Assembly (NCBI RefSeq): GCF_048771995.1 | Contig: NC_133050.1 | Coordinates: forward strand, 1,500,501 to 1,564,500 | Source of the DNA: Taeniopygia guttata | Lineage: Eukaryota > Chordata > Aves > Passeriformes > Estrildidae | Reading direction: 5' to 3' | Length of the DNA: 64,000 bases | In this document: positions 9,311-21,647 of the stretch, in pieces | Position numbering within the stretch: the first letter of the stretch is position 1 | Layout of the letters: every line of letters begins with the position of its first letter | Translations under genes and position numbers: made by a program | Notes under the pieces: model-generated | Databases searched by the model: none | What the model was told of the DNA's origin: nothing | Seen by the model: only the letters and a program-made list of their open reading frames with translations

Positions 9311-12300
9311 CCCTGGGGCCATGCCCATGGACAGGATGGAATAGGGGCCGGGCAGACACCCCACAGCCGTGCTCCATGCCCTGGGGCGGCGCGGGGCTGT
9401 CCCTGCCTGGGCAGCGCAGGGCTGGGCTGTGTTCTCCGGCCTCTCCCGCAGCCCCTCAGCTCGGGCTGCACTCGCTCTTTGCCAGGCGCAGCCGTGCAGC
9501 GCACACGAGAGCAGGAACGCACCCGTGGCCGCTTCCGCAGAACAGCGCAGGTACCTGCAGCCATCCCCACCTGGGCTGGGCCTGCTGGCACTGCTCAGCC
9601 CAGCACTGTGCTCGGAGCACTCCATGCAACATCCCGGGCTTCTTGCCCTTCTGCTACAGATGTTTGCAAATTCATGAAGAGGACTCGGGGGGAAGAGAGC
9701 AGCGTCACGGGTGCTGTGGTCAGAGCCCAAGACCAAGTGCTGCCCTGCTGGATTTGCTTGTGCAGGAGGGTCCTTCCAGCCCAAAGCAAGTAAGCAGCCT
9801 GTGGCCAGGGTTTGATCCTCCCAGCAATTGCGTGGCCTCCCAAGCCACGCCTGCTGCTCCCTGGAAGCCTTTGAGGCCATGGCAGTGTGGTGGCAAGGGA
9901 AGCACTTCTCTGGGGCAGCTGGGCACATTCCTTCCTCTGGCAGCTTTCCAAGTCTCCCCTGCCTTCTCCAGCTGCCTGCCATGGTGAGGTACATCCTCGT
10001 GGCCAATGAGTTTCCTGAGTACAATCTGTACAGGCCCCTTCTGGATCTGACAGAGGCACAGCCCTGTGACGTGGTGATGGCTCTCCTGCGTGTGGCCCCA
10101 GTGTGTGACAGGTACGGGGCCCACGTGTCCACAAGGCTCAGCAGCCATTCACCCTGTACAGCCTGTCCCAGGTGTCTGACCAACAGAGAATTCCAGGGCC
10201 CTCTGGCTGCTCCCTTTGCCAGCCCTGGCCCCTGCCAGCCCCCCAGCGTGCTGCCATGCTTCCCCCCTGCCCCTCAGGGGCCAGTCCCCACAGGGCTGGG
10301 CTGCCTGCGTGCTGCCAGTGAGGGGCAGTGGGCAGAGGCAGGGCTGGCAGAGCAGCTCAGCTCCCCGCTGCCACCCAGGCCACGCTGCTGTGTCCCAGAC
10401 TCCTCTGAGACAGAGCTCTGACCCCACAGAGCTGCTTTGGCCATGTGGAAGAGCATCATGTGCTCGCCCAGGACTGCAGAGCCGGCCATGCTCGTACTCC
10501 TCGATGTGCTGGGGAGCTGGCCAGAGCACAGCACGTGCACCTCCGATGGGGACCACACGGCTGTCCTTGCCCTGGCTGTGAGTTTCTGCCTTTGCTGGCC
10601 CCAAGGCCACCCCTCCAGCAGCTCTCCATCCTCCCTCCCCCACGGCGTCTCCCTGCCTCAGGTGCTGGGCTGAAACCTGGCCTCGGGACAGCTTCAGGGC
10701 CACCAGGCCCGGTGCTCCCCCTGCGTCTCTCCGGGCCTCTCCCTCCCGTGCTTGGGCCCTGCCACACGGACACCTCGGCACTGAGCGCTGTCTCGAGGGG
10801 CTTTGTCCTTTGCAGGCAACTGTGGTGATGTGGAAGATCCTCCAAGTGCCCTGTGTCCCACAGATGGTGACCGTGTATTTCCCCCGCCTGTTTGTCCATC
10901 TGCTCTTCCAACTGTTCTTCAGCACTCTGGATATGCCAGAGCAGATCGATACCTTCTGGAAGGGATGCCAGCAGCAACACGGCCTTGCCTCCAGCCCCAG
11001 CAGGTGCTCCATGCCTGTCCTCCTGTCCTTGCCAAATCCCTGGGCAGGAACCAGTGCTCCCAACGTGACCTGGGCTTTGCTCTGCACACAGGTTTGCAGT
11101 GTGGACCTTGAAGTCCCTGCTCTGCCAAATGCAGCACGAGGATGTGGTGGTGGCAATGGAACGCAAGTGTGGCTGGGACACGCTGCTCTGTGCTGACACC
11201 CACCACTGTGCCGTGGGTCTGCTGGCCAGGTGAGACCCCCTTCACACTGCTGCCTCTGACATTTGTGCTCTGTGCCTGGGGTGCCCCACACAGTCCCTGT
11301 GGTCACGGGCCAGAGGGCCTTGTCACTGAGGGACAGCCAAGCAGACTGAAAAAGGCTGGGAAAGGAGAGTGCCCACAAGGAGCCGCCTCCCAAATAGCCC
11401 AGGGGCCCTTGCAGGATGCTGGGGAAAGACCAGACCTCTGTGAGTCAGTCCTGGGAGAGGTTTGTCCCCCTGGCCCACAGTCTTGGTTACTTTGTCTCCT
11501 GCCAGGGAGATGTCCTGTGTCTCCATCCCCTTGTGCTCTCGGATCGCTCGCTACCTGCTCCGGCTGCTCAGCACACAGGAGCCACGCTGGGAGCTGCCCT
11601 CCCTGGCGTTCCTTGTGGAGGTGAGCCTGAAGGCCAGCGCTGCCTCGCTCAGCTGCCTCCCGGCTCTCTGCCCTCTCGTAGCCACAGCTGCCTGGGACGG
11701 AGCCCGCGCCCTGTGCTGCTGCCTGGGCCCGGCCCTGTGCGGTTCTGGGCTCCTGCCGGCCGGTCCCCTGTCACTGCCCTGTGCCTTTCAGGTCCTCAAG
11801 TGCCTGGACATGAGTGAGCGCGGTGCTGACAGAGTCCTGCAAATCTTGTCAAGGCACCTGAGGAGCGAGTGCAAGGAGAGGCGTCACCTGGTGCTCAGGG
11901 CCCTTCTCGAGCTCATCAAGGATCCCTCGATGGTGAGAAGGGGGCAGGGGCAGAGACTGCGCTCAGGAATGCAGTCACTTGGGCTTGGCTGGGCTTTGGG
12001 CGCTGGGCCAGCTGCTCCCAGCTCTCCTGCCTCCCGCTTCAGCTGCCCAAGTGCTTTGGAACAGCCCTTTGGCCTCTAGGCCCTGCAGCAGCAGGATGGC
12101 ATTTCACAAACTTGTGTTCCTCACAGAGAGAAAAAATGTGGAGCCTGACTGAAAGTCTTGTGGAGCTCCTGTGGGATGCAGATGGAGAGATAGTTAGCAT
12201 GACAGCCATGCTCCTCAGCTGTATCATCTTGGACAAGGACATGCTGATACCCAGCCCCATCACACTGCAGCTGGTTGAGGCTCTCCTGCCACTCCTTGAC

Positions 12301-13704
12301 CACGTAAGGCTCACTGTCCCCAGCCACGGCCACTGGCTGCTGCCCAGACACTTTGTGCCCTGTGGATTTGCAGGCCTGCACCAAGCTGAGCCCTGTGCAG
12401 CCAATGCTGGGGTCTCTTTTTCTTCCCTTCATACAGGACAATAGCCAAGTGCAGCTGCTCTCCATACTCCTCTTCTGAACATTGATGACTTTTCCACGGA
12501 AAAAGAAAAAGAGGCTCTGAAGGCACACGTGCACCAGAGCCTGCTGCCATTCTCCTTCAACTGCCATGATGAGAACCAGCGAGTGGCAGAGGTGAGGACT
12601 CGTGGGCTGCTGCTGTTCCCCTGGCAGGGGCTGGGCTGCCTCCTGCCCTGGCACCTCGCACGCTGCAGCTTCCTCCAGGCCCTGGCACAGGGACGGGTCC
12701 TGAGCCCTGGGCTGTGGGGCCATCTCCGTGTCTCTGCTCCTCTCCAGGCTTCTCAGGAAACGCTGCTTTGTGCGGCTGAGCTCCTGAAGAGGAGGGAGCT
12801 TGAAAAGCTGCTGAAGAACCAGAAGCTGTGGAAGTTCACCGAGTGCCTGGTAAGGAGGGCCGGGAAGCCGCAGCCCCAGCCTGGAGAAGCCCCCTGAGCG
12901 CGGTGCTCGGTGTGCGGGCTGGCAGCTGTGCCCCTGCCCGCTGCTGCAGCCCGAGGCCGCGCGGGCTCTGCTCCAGGCTCCTGCGGCCCGAGCCGGGTGC
13001 CCATGGAGCCCCGGCCCGGCGGGGCTGCGGGGCCAACCCTTCCCTCCTGCCGCTCTCTGCAGCTGGCAGAGGACAGCAGCAGCGTGGCCGAGCACCTGCG
13101 CCGGGCCCTGCCCTACCTGCAGAGCCCACAGGAGCCCCTGTGAGAGGCGCCGTCAGGTTCATGGGTGAGCCACGAGCCGGGCCAGGAGGGCGTGTGGGCA
13201 CAGGGCTGGCAGCGCCGCTGGCAGGGAGCTGTGCCGCTGGGCCTGACAGGCTCTGTGTTCCCAGGGATGGCCGGGAGGAGCTTGAGGGGACAGCAGGAAA
13301 AGCTCCAGCTGATCCTCAAAGGTGAGACAGGGCACCGCGCTGCCAGCGGGGGCTGCCGGGGCGAGCTGCAAGCCCTGCCCCGGCTGCGGAGAGCTCTGCT
13401 CTCCTAGGTAGAGCACACAGAGATTTCAGGGACACGTGGGGGATGCGTGGCCAGCAGCTTCGGGCTGATCCCCTTGGTCCCTGATCCCTCCCGGCCATGG
13501 CAAGAGCCGGCTGGGATGGCCCTGGCAGGGCGGGCTCCCCTCGGCTCCCCGCAGAGTCGGGATCTGACCGTGGCTCTGTTCCTCTCTCTTGCAGCCCTTG
13601 AATGCCTGACAGAGGATGTCAGTAGTGCCATGTCAGAGCTGCCACTTCAAACATTGCATGTCCTCTGGGCAATACAGAGTGGGCGATACTCCATCTTCCA
13701 GAAG

Positions 13705-14510
13705 GTGCAAGATCATACAGCCCTCTGTGATGTCACATGGACATCTCTGTGATGTCACTCTGTTATCTTTGTGATGTCACACAGTTCTTTGTGATGTCAC
13801 TTGGACATCTCTGTGATGTAACACAGCCGTCTGTGAAGTCACACTGTTATCTCTGTGATGTCACACAGACAGCTCTCTGATGTCACACAGTTACCTCTGT
13901 GATGTCACACTGTTATCTCTGTGCTGTCACACAGCTCTCTGTAATGTCACACTGACATCTCTGTGATTTCAAAAAGCTCTCTGTGATGTCACACAGACAT
14001 ATCTGTGATGTCACACAGCTCTCTGTGATGTCACACAGCTTTTAGTGATGTCACACAGTATCTGTGATGTCACACAGCCCCTGTGATGTCACACAGACCT
14101 CTTGTGATGTCACAGAGACATCTCTGTGATGTCACACAGGACCTGTGATGTCACACCACTCTCTGTGATGTCACACAGGTTCTGTGATGTCACACAGGAT
14201 CTCTGATGTCACACAGCTCTCTGTGATGTCACACAGACGTCTCTGTGATGTCACACAGATGTCTCTGTGATGTCACACTGGACCTGTGATCTCACACAGC
14301 TCTCTGTGATGTCACACAGCTCTCTGTGATGTCATGCAGCCCCTGTGATGTCACACAGCACTCTGTGATGTCACATGGATGTTTCTGTGATGTCACACAG
14401 GATCTGTGATGTCACACAGGATCTGTGATGTCACAAAGCTCTCTGTGATGTCACACAGCCCCTGTGATGTTACACAGATCTCTGTGATGTCACAGAGCCC
14501 CTGGTCTCTC
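13705..14510. repeat. Minisatellite of TGTGATGTCACA units in the last intron
   Basis: Roughly 40 units of about 17-24 bp share the core ctctgtgatgtcacacag. The unit core TGTGATGTCACA is nearly self-complementary. Spacer words vary (ctct, gtat, ccc, gacat), so the array is an old, diverged one. It fills almost the whole intron between the last two MROH exons. Confidence 0.92.
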
Positions 14511-14763
14511 ACTGTGGTTTTTTATCTGTCTTCCAGCCCTTCAAGCCATGAGTGAAGATGACAGCCCATCCTCCACTAACCTGGAAATTCAGGCATTTTT
14601 TGGACAAAGATGTGCAGAACTAAGGTCATCTGCTGGATTCAGAGAACCAGGGTCCCAAGCAGAGTACCAGGAGACAGTGAAGAGAGCAGCAGGACTCAAT
14701 GTCACTGGAGCTCCAGGCACACCTGATGCTGGCCACAGCTGTGCCTGCTGCAAGCTCCCATAG

Positions 14764-16980
14764 CTGCTGCCTTCCCCCTCCCTGTTGACAGCTCCCTCCC
14801 TCCAGCCCTCAAACGCTGCCCATTCCCTTTTTTTGGCTCCCATCTCATCCCTTCCCTTTCCCTTCCATTAACAAACAGTTTGGTTTCTCCCCCTTACCTG
14901 CATCTCTGTGGAGCTGAAGCGGCACAAATCCCGGGCCCTGGGACACACAGGCCCCTGCTGCTGTTCTCTTCCACGCCGTGTTCTGTGCACACACACGGAG
15001 GAACGAGGGCAGATCAGGCTGGAAAGGTGCCTGTGCTGAAGGTGCAGTTCCACAACCCTGTGGAGTTGCAGATCTTGCTGAGCAGCCTGGAGCCCCTGGA
15101 ATTTGGAAGAGCCAAGCTGAGTATGCTCTGAAGGCAGCTGTGAGGGATTCCATGGCAAGCTTCCACGGAGGGCAAAGGAGCTTGGAATGCTGGAAGTTTT
15201 CAGGAATAGCTTCCTGAAAGCTCAGCAGTGCTCCATCCCTGCACAGGATCAGGGAGAGGGCAGAACCAGCGACCATCCAGGCTTAGCAGGGAGCTTTGGG
15301 TGTGCCTGAGGGCAAAGGAAGCAGCAGCGCGGTGCCCCAGACTGGGACACACGACCCTGCCAGTGCCCGGAGCACTCTCAGGCAGTGCCGGGATCCCGGC
15401 TGTGGTTCTGGTCCCCACAAGTGAGGAATGGCAGCCCCAGGCTCAGAGCCAGTCAGAAAGCCAAGCAAGTGAGAGCAGAGGGAGGGCACCCTTCCAGTCT
15501 CTCTTGGGCATGGCCGCAAAACAGCCCCTGCTGCTTCTTCCTCCGCCTGTGTTTGGGCTGTGCTGGTGGCAGAGGCAGCCAGGCTGTGCTCTGCCTTCCA
15601 GAGCCTGTTGGGAGCGGGCATGAAAAGCGCTGTGTGCACAGCAGAGAGGCCTGGAAGGTGCTGGCAAGAGCGTCCTGCGGGAGCAGGGCTCTGGGCTCTG
15701 GCTGGGAACAGCCTGGTTTTGGTGCCGTGGGCGCAGGCAGGAGTTGAGGCAGGTGAAGAGGCAGTGAGCAGCTTGTGTTTGTAGAGGGCCTGGGGCTGCA
15801 CGTCTGAGCCTCCACCTGGAAAGGCACTTGGGGGAATACGAGCTACAGCTGGAGTGCCTGTCCTCAGAGGACCTGAAGTCCTTCAGCTTTGCCAGCGTTT
15901 CCTAAGGGTGTGTTGGTGTTCCCCAGGAAAGCTACACATTTGGGGAAATGCCTTTGGAGGACAGGGGCTTGCTTCTCAAGGAAAGTGCTTCCCAGGGAGT
16001 TCCCAGTGAGCAGCTGCAAGTGTTCCCCTTTGGCTCTCTGTGCACCTTTCAGTCCTTGAGGCCCACTGCACTTGGCAGAGGGACAGGGGAAGGGAGAAGG
16101 CTGTGAAGAGCAGGTTTGGCATCCACCTGGACCTGCAGGACCAACCCAAGCACCTGCAGCAAGGTGTGATTCCCCCGCTTTGGACAGAGGGGTGAGCAGA
16201 ACCATCTCTGTCCAGCTGTGAGCCCCAAAGCTCTCTGCTGGAGCTGTGAATTAACAGGCCTTTACGCACACACTTTTCACATCTTCCCTGCCTGCTGTGT
16301 TTCTACTCTTGGCTACATGCATTTGCCCTTGCTTGGTGGAAGCTGCTGTGGCCCAGGGCCAGCACAGAGCTGGGCTGGGTGGGCCAGGCAGTGTGGTGGA
16401 GAGTCTTGGCTGATCTTGGTGTGTGCCTGGCCTCAGAAAAGGCTTGGAAGGATTGCCTCCCAAATGTCCTGCTCACTGGCTCTCCCTGTGCATCTTGGAG
16501 AGCACATCGGAGGCATTTCTGGCAGGCCAGACGCCCTCTTGGGACTTCCCCTCTCTTAGATCTTCCCTCTCTTGGAATCCCTGCTCTCCTAGAGCACCCT
16601 CTCTTCCCTTTGTCTCTCCCCTCCCCCATCACCTCAGGCCCTGCCACGTGCTTCGTCTGGCAGCTCCAGGCAGGACCTTTCACCATCCCTAATAAACCTT
16701 ATATTCTAAGAGCAACCAACAGAGATCTCTCGTTTGAATCCATCCAAACCGTCCTGGAGGCTCCTGCGTCCTTACAAAATTATTTTCCCTTTTAACCCAA
16801 TAACTGATCCCTCGAAGCCTGCAATGCAGAATTTTCTGTCCAATCACAAAATATCACCCAAACCCATGAAGAAGGAGGTAAGAAGAAGGTAAATAAGAAG
16901 AACCTGTCTCCACCCTAAAACCTCCATATGCTTCATATTTATTACTATATTCTAAAACCCCAAACTCTAAGTTTTCCACC
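14764..16980. other. Intergenic; possible unrecognised exon relics
   Basis: Two stretches look exon-like but are not identified. At about 15025-15125 the plus strand reads VLKVQFHNPVELQILLSSLEPLEF. At about 15785-15900, after an acceptor-like tttgtag, one frame reads LECLSSEDLKSFSF. Both end in stops and no consistent gene model links them. An AATAAA lies near 16691. The remainder shows nothing recognisable. Confidence 0.3.
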
Positions 16981-17157
16981 CTGTGGTAGTATACACCTCT
17001 AACCAACTATGCACCTGTAACCCCAGTGCTATTAATCAATTTTGGAAGTCTTCTCCACAGCCTCAGGTCAAACGCATTGTTCTCTTGCAAGTCTGTGCCT
17101 TTCAGCACAGCAAGTTTAAAATTCTCAGCATCCAGGGTTCCAACACTTACGGAATCA

Positions 17158-17725
17158 TGGACACTCTTGTGACACCAAAGGCCTCACTGAACCATTGTGA
17201 CACCACAAGGCCTCATTGAACCGAGGGGCCATTGTGACACTATGGAGTGTTGGCAGGCCAAGGGCAGTTGTCACACTGTGTGGCACCATGGAACCAAGGA
17301 GCTACAGGGCCCCATGGAACTAAGGATTCATGGAACAGTGTGGGACCGCACGGAACCAAAGGTCCATTGTGACATTGTGGGGCCTATTGGAATACTGGAG
17401 GCCATTCTGACACTTTGAGGCCTCATTGAATCAAGGGGATCTGCAGGGCCCCATGGAAATAAGGAGACCCTTCTGATACTGTGAGTGCCCATGGAACCAA
17501 GGGTCCATTGTGATCCTGTGGCACCAAGGAGACCCCTGTGACCCTGCAAGGCCTCATGGAAGCAAGGGACCATTATGACACTATGGAGCCCCATGGAAAC
17601 AAGAGGCCAGCATGGCACATCTGGGCCTCATGGAACCAAGGATCCAATATGACACCACCTTTGTGACACTGCAGAGCCCCATGCAAACAAGGGGCCGGTG
17701 TGACACTGCAGGGCCCCATGAATCC
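17158..17725 (+). repeat. Minisatellite: ggggcc(t/c)catggaaccaagg...ttgtgacac units
   Basis: About 35-40-bp units repeat the words gtgacactg, ggggcc, catggaacca and aagggg with many substitutions. The same family recurs at 18626-18770 and 23385-24082 on this strand, and inverted at 33120-33510. Units are too diverged to be a coding repeat. Confidence 0.85.
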
Positions 17726-19045
17726 AAGGGAACAGGTAACAGGTCTGGTTGGCTTGGCCTGACTGGTCCAACTGCCCTTGGCAGGTTGAGGGTTTCTTCT
17801 CATGTACCCCTGAAACAGAGCCCTGGGGCTCTGAGCTTTCCTTCCAATGGAAAAGAGCTGCCCTTCTCATTGAAGCATCCATGGCCAAAATGGGATTCCC
17901 CCTCCAAAATTCCCAATATCCAGGGATTGCTCCTAAACAAAAGCTGCCATTACCAACAAGTCTATTTGACCTTGTCTTCCTGAGAGCTGGCTCTCACCTG
18001 CCTTCAAACACTGAGGCTCTGTGCTTTCCTTCCTGTGGAAAAGAAGCATCCCTCCTGCACAGGCAACCATGGGCAAAATTGGTACTTTTCCTCCAAAATT
18101 CCCTATATGCAAGGGTTTCTCCCAGACAAAAGCTGCCAGGACAGACTGCTCTGGCTGGCCTTGGCCTCTGGTGGTCTCCCTGTTCTGCCCTGCAACACTG
18201 GGACTCTGCCCTTTCCTTTCTATGAAAAACAATCGTCTTTCTTCTTCATCCTTCATCCATCTCCCTCTTTTGGCCAGGTGTCCATGGCCGAAATTGGGAT
18301 TCCACCCCCAGAAGTCCTATAGTCAAAGATTGCTCCTACACAAAAGCTGCCATGACAGACAGGTCTGGCTGGCCTTGGCCTCCTTAGGGGGGGCTCTCAC
18401 CTGCCCTCCAAACACAGGGGATCCATGCTTCCCTTCCCATGGAAAAGAACTGGCCTCCTCCTCCAGGCACAAATGGCTGAAATTGGGATTCAACATCCAC
18501 AATCCAAATATCCAAGGGTTGGTCACAGACAAACCTGCCAGGTCAGACAGGTCTGGCTGGCCTTGGCCTCCGGTGACTGCAGAATTCATCAGATCCTGAA
18601 ACACAGGGGCTCTGTGGTTTCCTTTCTGTGGAGACCATTGTGACACGGTGGGGCCTTGTGGAACCCAAGGGCCATTGTCACCCTGCGGGGCCTCATGGAA
18701 GGAAGGGGCCACACTTCAGAAGCAAGCAGAACATTGGGACACTGCAGAGTGCCATGAAACCAAGGGAACATGGAACAGGTCTGGCTGGCTTGGCGTCCCA
18801 GGGGCCACCTGACAGGTCCAGCTGATCTTGGAACGTGGAGGGCTGCCTCTCATCAGCCCCTGGAGAACTGGGGCTCTGTGCTTTCCTTCTTATGGAAAAG
18901 AACCATCCATGTTTCCAGGTGTCCACAGCCAAAATTTATACTCCCCCTGAAAAATTCCCTATATGCAAGGGTAATCCCACCCAAAATCTGCCAGGACAGA
19001 CAGCTCTGGCTGGCCTTGGCCTCTGGTGGTCACCTCTCATCTCAA
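17726..19045 (+). repeat. ~187-bp satellite array, plus orientation
   Basis: Several copies of a unit that contains caggtctggctggccttggcct, then a run ending in atggaaaagaa, then aaaattccctatatgcaaggg. A block of the gtgacactg minisatellite (18626-18770) interrupts it. The same unit forms a longer array in the opposite orientation at 31300-32690. Nothing suggests coding, although ORFs of 100-190 codons cross it. Confidence 0.85.
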
Positions 19046-19639
19046 GGAAGCCCTGAGGAAAGTATTTGAGCGTGTTTGGCAGCTGGAACATAAATGAGTC
19101 TCTCATCCTCTGAAAAATTCAGATGCTCATTTGATCCTACGTGTATTTTTTTCTCATTGTGCATTATGCATGAAATATAATTTTTAGTTAAAAAATATTA
19201 TTCTTATCACTCCCATAGTGTTATCTGACACAAAACACCTCGTCTACATATGGATCCAGGTCACCTGTATAAGCAAACCCAAGAAAGAGTCCAGCAGGAA
19301 TGATTTGTCTCTGCTCCCATCTGTCACATCTCCTCTGGAGCTGGAGGTGCAGCCCCAGCACTTGGGAGGGCTCAGGGGGTCACCAGCTCAGCTCTCACAC
19401 AGAGAACTTGTGGACCTTGGATGATCTTCCTGGCCCTGCCCGCTCAGCCAGGCTGAGATGGACACTGATGGTTTCTGTGCCAGGCTCTCCCAGCCCAGCC
19501 CAGCTCCCTGCAAGCTCTGCCAGCTGCCCTGAGCTCTGGGCAGCACCAAGGGCCTCTCCCCAGCACAGCCCAGCCGGCTCTGGCCCCACAGCTCTGCTCA
19601 GGCCTGGCTGCTCTGGGAATGGAGCAGCTGAGGAATGGA
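19046..19639. other. No gene recognised
   Basis: AT-rich sequence to about 19215, then GC-richer sequence of unknown origin. No LTR ends, splice-linked exons or tandem structure were found. Confidence 0.5.
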
Positions 19640-19910
19640 GTCACATCCAGGGGTGTCCCCAGGGCTCAGCACTGGGGCCAGGTCAGTGAAATCTCTTTAT
19701 TGCTGATCTGCACGAGGCCATCGAGGGCACCCTCAGTCAGTTCCAGGTGAGCCCAGGCTGGGTGGGAGTGTGGCTGTGCTGGAGGGCAGGAAGCTCTGCA
19801 GAGGGATCTGGACAGGCTGGAGCCATGGGCCCAGGACAATGGGATGAGGTTCACCAAGGCCAAGGGCCGGGTCCTGCCCTGGGCTCACAACCACCCCAAA
19901 TCCCTGGCCG
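19640..19910 (+). mobile_element. CR1 LINE fragment
   Basis: The plus strand has the CR1 ORF2 landmark words in order: gggctcagcactggggcc, gatctgcacgaggccatcgagggcaccctcag, then ggagggcaggaagctctgcagagggatctggacaggctgg. A short internal deletion and substitutions break the frame. It is a dead fragment of a non-LTR retrotransposon. Confidence 0.8.
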
Positions 19911-20935
19911 TGCCCTGGCCCTGATCCCCACAGCCTGTCCTGTTTCCTTCATCCCTGCATTGCCAGGGACTTTCTGGGACAGGGGAGCTCTGCTCTGGGG
20001 ATGGAGGGAGCTCCAAGTGCCACCACTGGAGTGGGAACCCCAATTCATCAGGTTTGTGTCCTTTGGGGGTCAGGAACTGGTGAGACTCAGAGGCACAGAA
20101 AGTTTCTCTTCATGGCCAACAGACCACAGTTGAACAGGACACAATTTAATAACAATTGCACTCATCCTTGAGCTATGTGCAACATCCTAGCAATGTCTGA
20201 TGAGTCCAGCATTCACAGGTGATTTCCATACTAAAACTGATTTTAGACAAACGTGGTTCTGTTTGATAGATATAAACCAAATTAAGTTTCTGTATGAGGA
20301 TGCTCATCCTGGAGTGGGGGAAAAACAGCTCAAACAATTCTCGATTTGCAAAGCTGTCAGTGGTGGATGGAGAAGGGAGGTCAGGCTGCTTTCGGTGTTG
20401 AGGAAATGCTAAAACCAGCCTGGCTCATTTAATCTCCTCCTGGCCTGGCTGATCTCCCCTCTTTCCCCTTCCACCCATTGGCTTTTGTCTCCCACCAGGC
20501 CCCCTGGTGAAGAGCCTGGCTCTGTGTTCTCCATCCCCTCCTTGCTGGCACTGCCAGGCTGCGATGAGGAGCCCCTCAGCCTTCCCTGCTCCGGGCTGGA
20601 CAAGCCCAGCTCCCTCAGCCTCGGCTCACAGCCCAAGGGCTCCAGCCCAACCTTGGAGGCCCTTCCCTAACCCTGCTCCAGCTGCCAGACATCTTTCCTG
20701 CCCTGGGGAACCCAACCCAGGCCACAGGGACCTGGATAATCCACGTCCTTGATGTCCTGGTCACACAGCCCTGGCCCCTTGTCCCCATCTCAGGCTCTGG
20801 GGTGGATCCTGTGGAACATCCTTTGGTGGAGGCTGTGGCTCCAGGGGAACCGGGGGGATACCGGGGGACAGGGACCCTGCTGGGCATGAACAGCATTGGG
20901 TTTGTTGGGAGAAACTGTGAGGGGGAGCTGGGGCA
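19911..20935. other. No gene recognised
   Basis: Unique-looking sequence with short unsupported ORFs. No coding or repeat family was identified. Confidence 0.45.
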
Positions 20936-20939
20936 GAGT

Positions 20940-21190
20940 GACCAACCCAGTGACCTCACAGAGCCCTCCTGGGATGTCACACAGCCCCTCTCTGATGTCT
21001 CAGCCTGCTCTGTGAGGTCACAGCCCAATCTCTAATGTCACACAGCTGGTTTCTGATGTCACAGCCAACTCTGTGATGTCACAGCCAGCTCTGTGATGTC
21101 ACAGAGACTGTCTTTGATGCTGTAGCTGCTCGATGACCTCACATAACCCACTCTGTGATGTCACAGCCCACTCTGTGACCTCATGTCACC
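20940..21190. repeat. Second array of TGATGTCACA-type units
   Basis: About ten loose units with the words ctctgtgatgtcacagcc. The core matches the intronic array at 13705-14510, which suggests a shared minisatellite family at two sites 7 kb apart. Confidence 0.75.
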
Positions 21191-21427
21191 AGGTGATAAA
21201 TTGTCTCCACCAGGTGAGCTGACACCTGGAGCTTGTTCTCCAAAACCCCAGGCCCATGGAAACCACACAGTGCCCATTGTGGGAGAAGGGGAACTGGAAG
21301 TTCACCAGCCTCAGTGTCCTGCCAGCTCAGCCAGGCCCACGGGAACATTGGGGTCCACGACCACCAGGGACCACCAGAGAGACCCCCAGGACAGAAGAAC
21401 ACATGGGTAAAGCAGAGGGGAAATATG

Positions 21428-21647
21428 TTAATGGTTTTGGGGAAATGATTATCAGATGTGTGTTTAGTCCAGCACAATCAATGAATACATGTGCAAAATA
21501 CAGAATATGAACAGAAACTTTCCTGTACTCAGCATGCTCGGCTTTGGGAGGAGCTGTCCCCTGTGCATCTGGCTGAATAAAGAATGCTGCTTCTTAATGC
21601 TGCACTGGTGTTAAGGAGTTTTCTGTTTTACCGAATTTTTGGTAACA
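21428..21647 (+). mobile_element. Possible short LTR or LTR 3' part
   Basis: A segment ending in ...TTTTTGGTAACA carries AATAAA about 70 bp before its end and may begin TGTTAATGG, loosely complementary to that end. It abuts a CR1 copy. No target-site duplication was found, so the left limit is tentative. Confidence 0.4.

Larger units (their letters stand above)
8463..14763 (+). pseudogene. MROH-like (maestro heat-like repeat) gene, 15 exons, three lesions
   Basis: MROH proteins are long stacks of HEAT-like helices, with members linked to germ-line roles; they are expanded in songbirds. The GT-AG exons are 8463-8605 (ATG 8467), 9486-9550, 9660-9789, 9972-10111, 10430-10577, 10816-11003, 11092-11229, 11506-11620, 11792-11932, 12127-12303, 12437-12591, 12748-12849, 13063-13164, 13265-13321, 13595-13704 and 14537-14763 (the first may be partly UTR). 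Phases agree across nearly all junctions. Diagnostic segments are LYRPLLDLTEAQPCDVVM, VVVAMERKCGWDTLLCAD, VSIPLCSRIARYLLRLL and SLLPFSFNCHDENQRVAE. Lesions: a 1-nt deletion at the start of exon 3, a TGA with frameshift near 12474, and a TGA with frameshift near 13141. The 5' part of a full-length MROH is missing. It could be an assembly-damaged functional copy, but three independent lesions favour a pseudogene. Confidence 0.85.

Noticed and set aside
8404..10183. ORFs of 240-580 codons on both strands full of GWDGM or PIPSH repeats
   Set aside because: They are produced by the (CCATC)131 array, whose 5-bp period never meets a stop. The flanking parts are introns and exons of the MROH-like gene in wrong frames.
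13705..14510. Possible CRISPR-like array because of regular short repeats with variable spacers
   Set aside because: Units and spacers are too short and diverged, there are no cas genes, and the array lies in an intron of a vertebrate gene.
17612..19060. Plus-strand ORFs of 95-192 codons across the ~187-bp array
   Set aside because: The same unit is open in unrelated frames and on the opposite strand in the inverted array. Codon use follows the repeat, not a protein.
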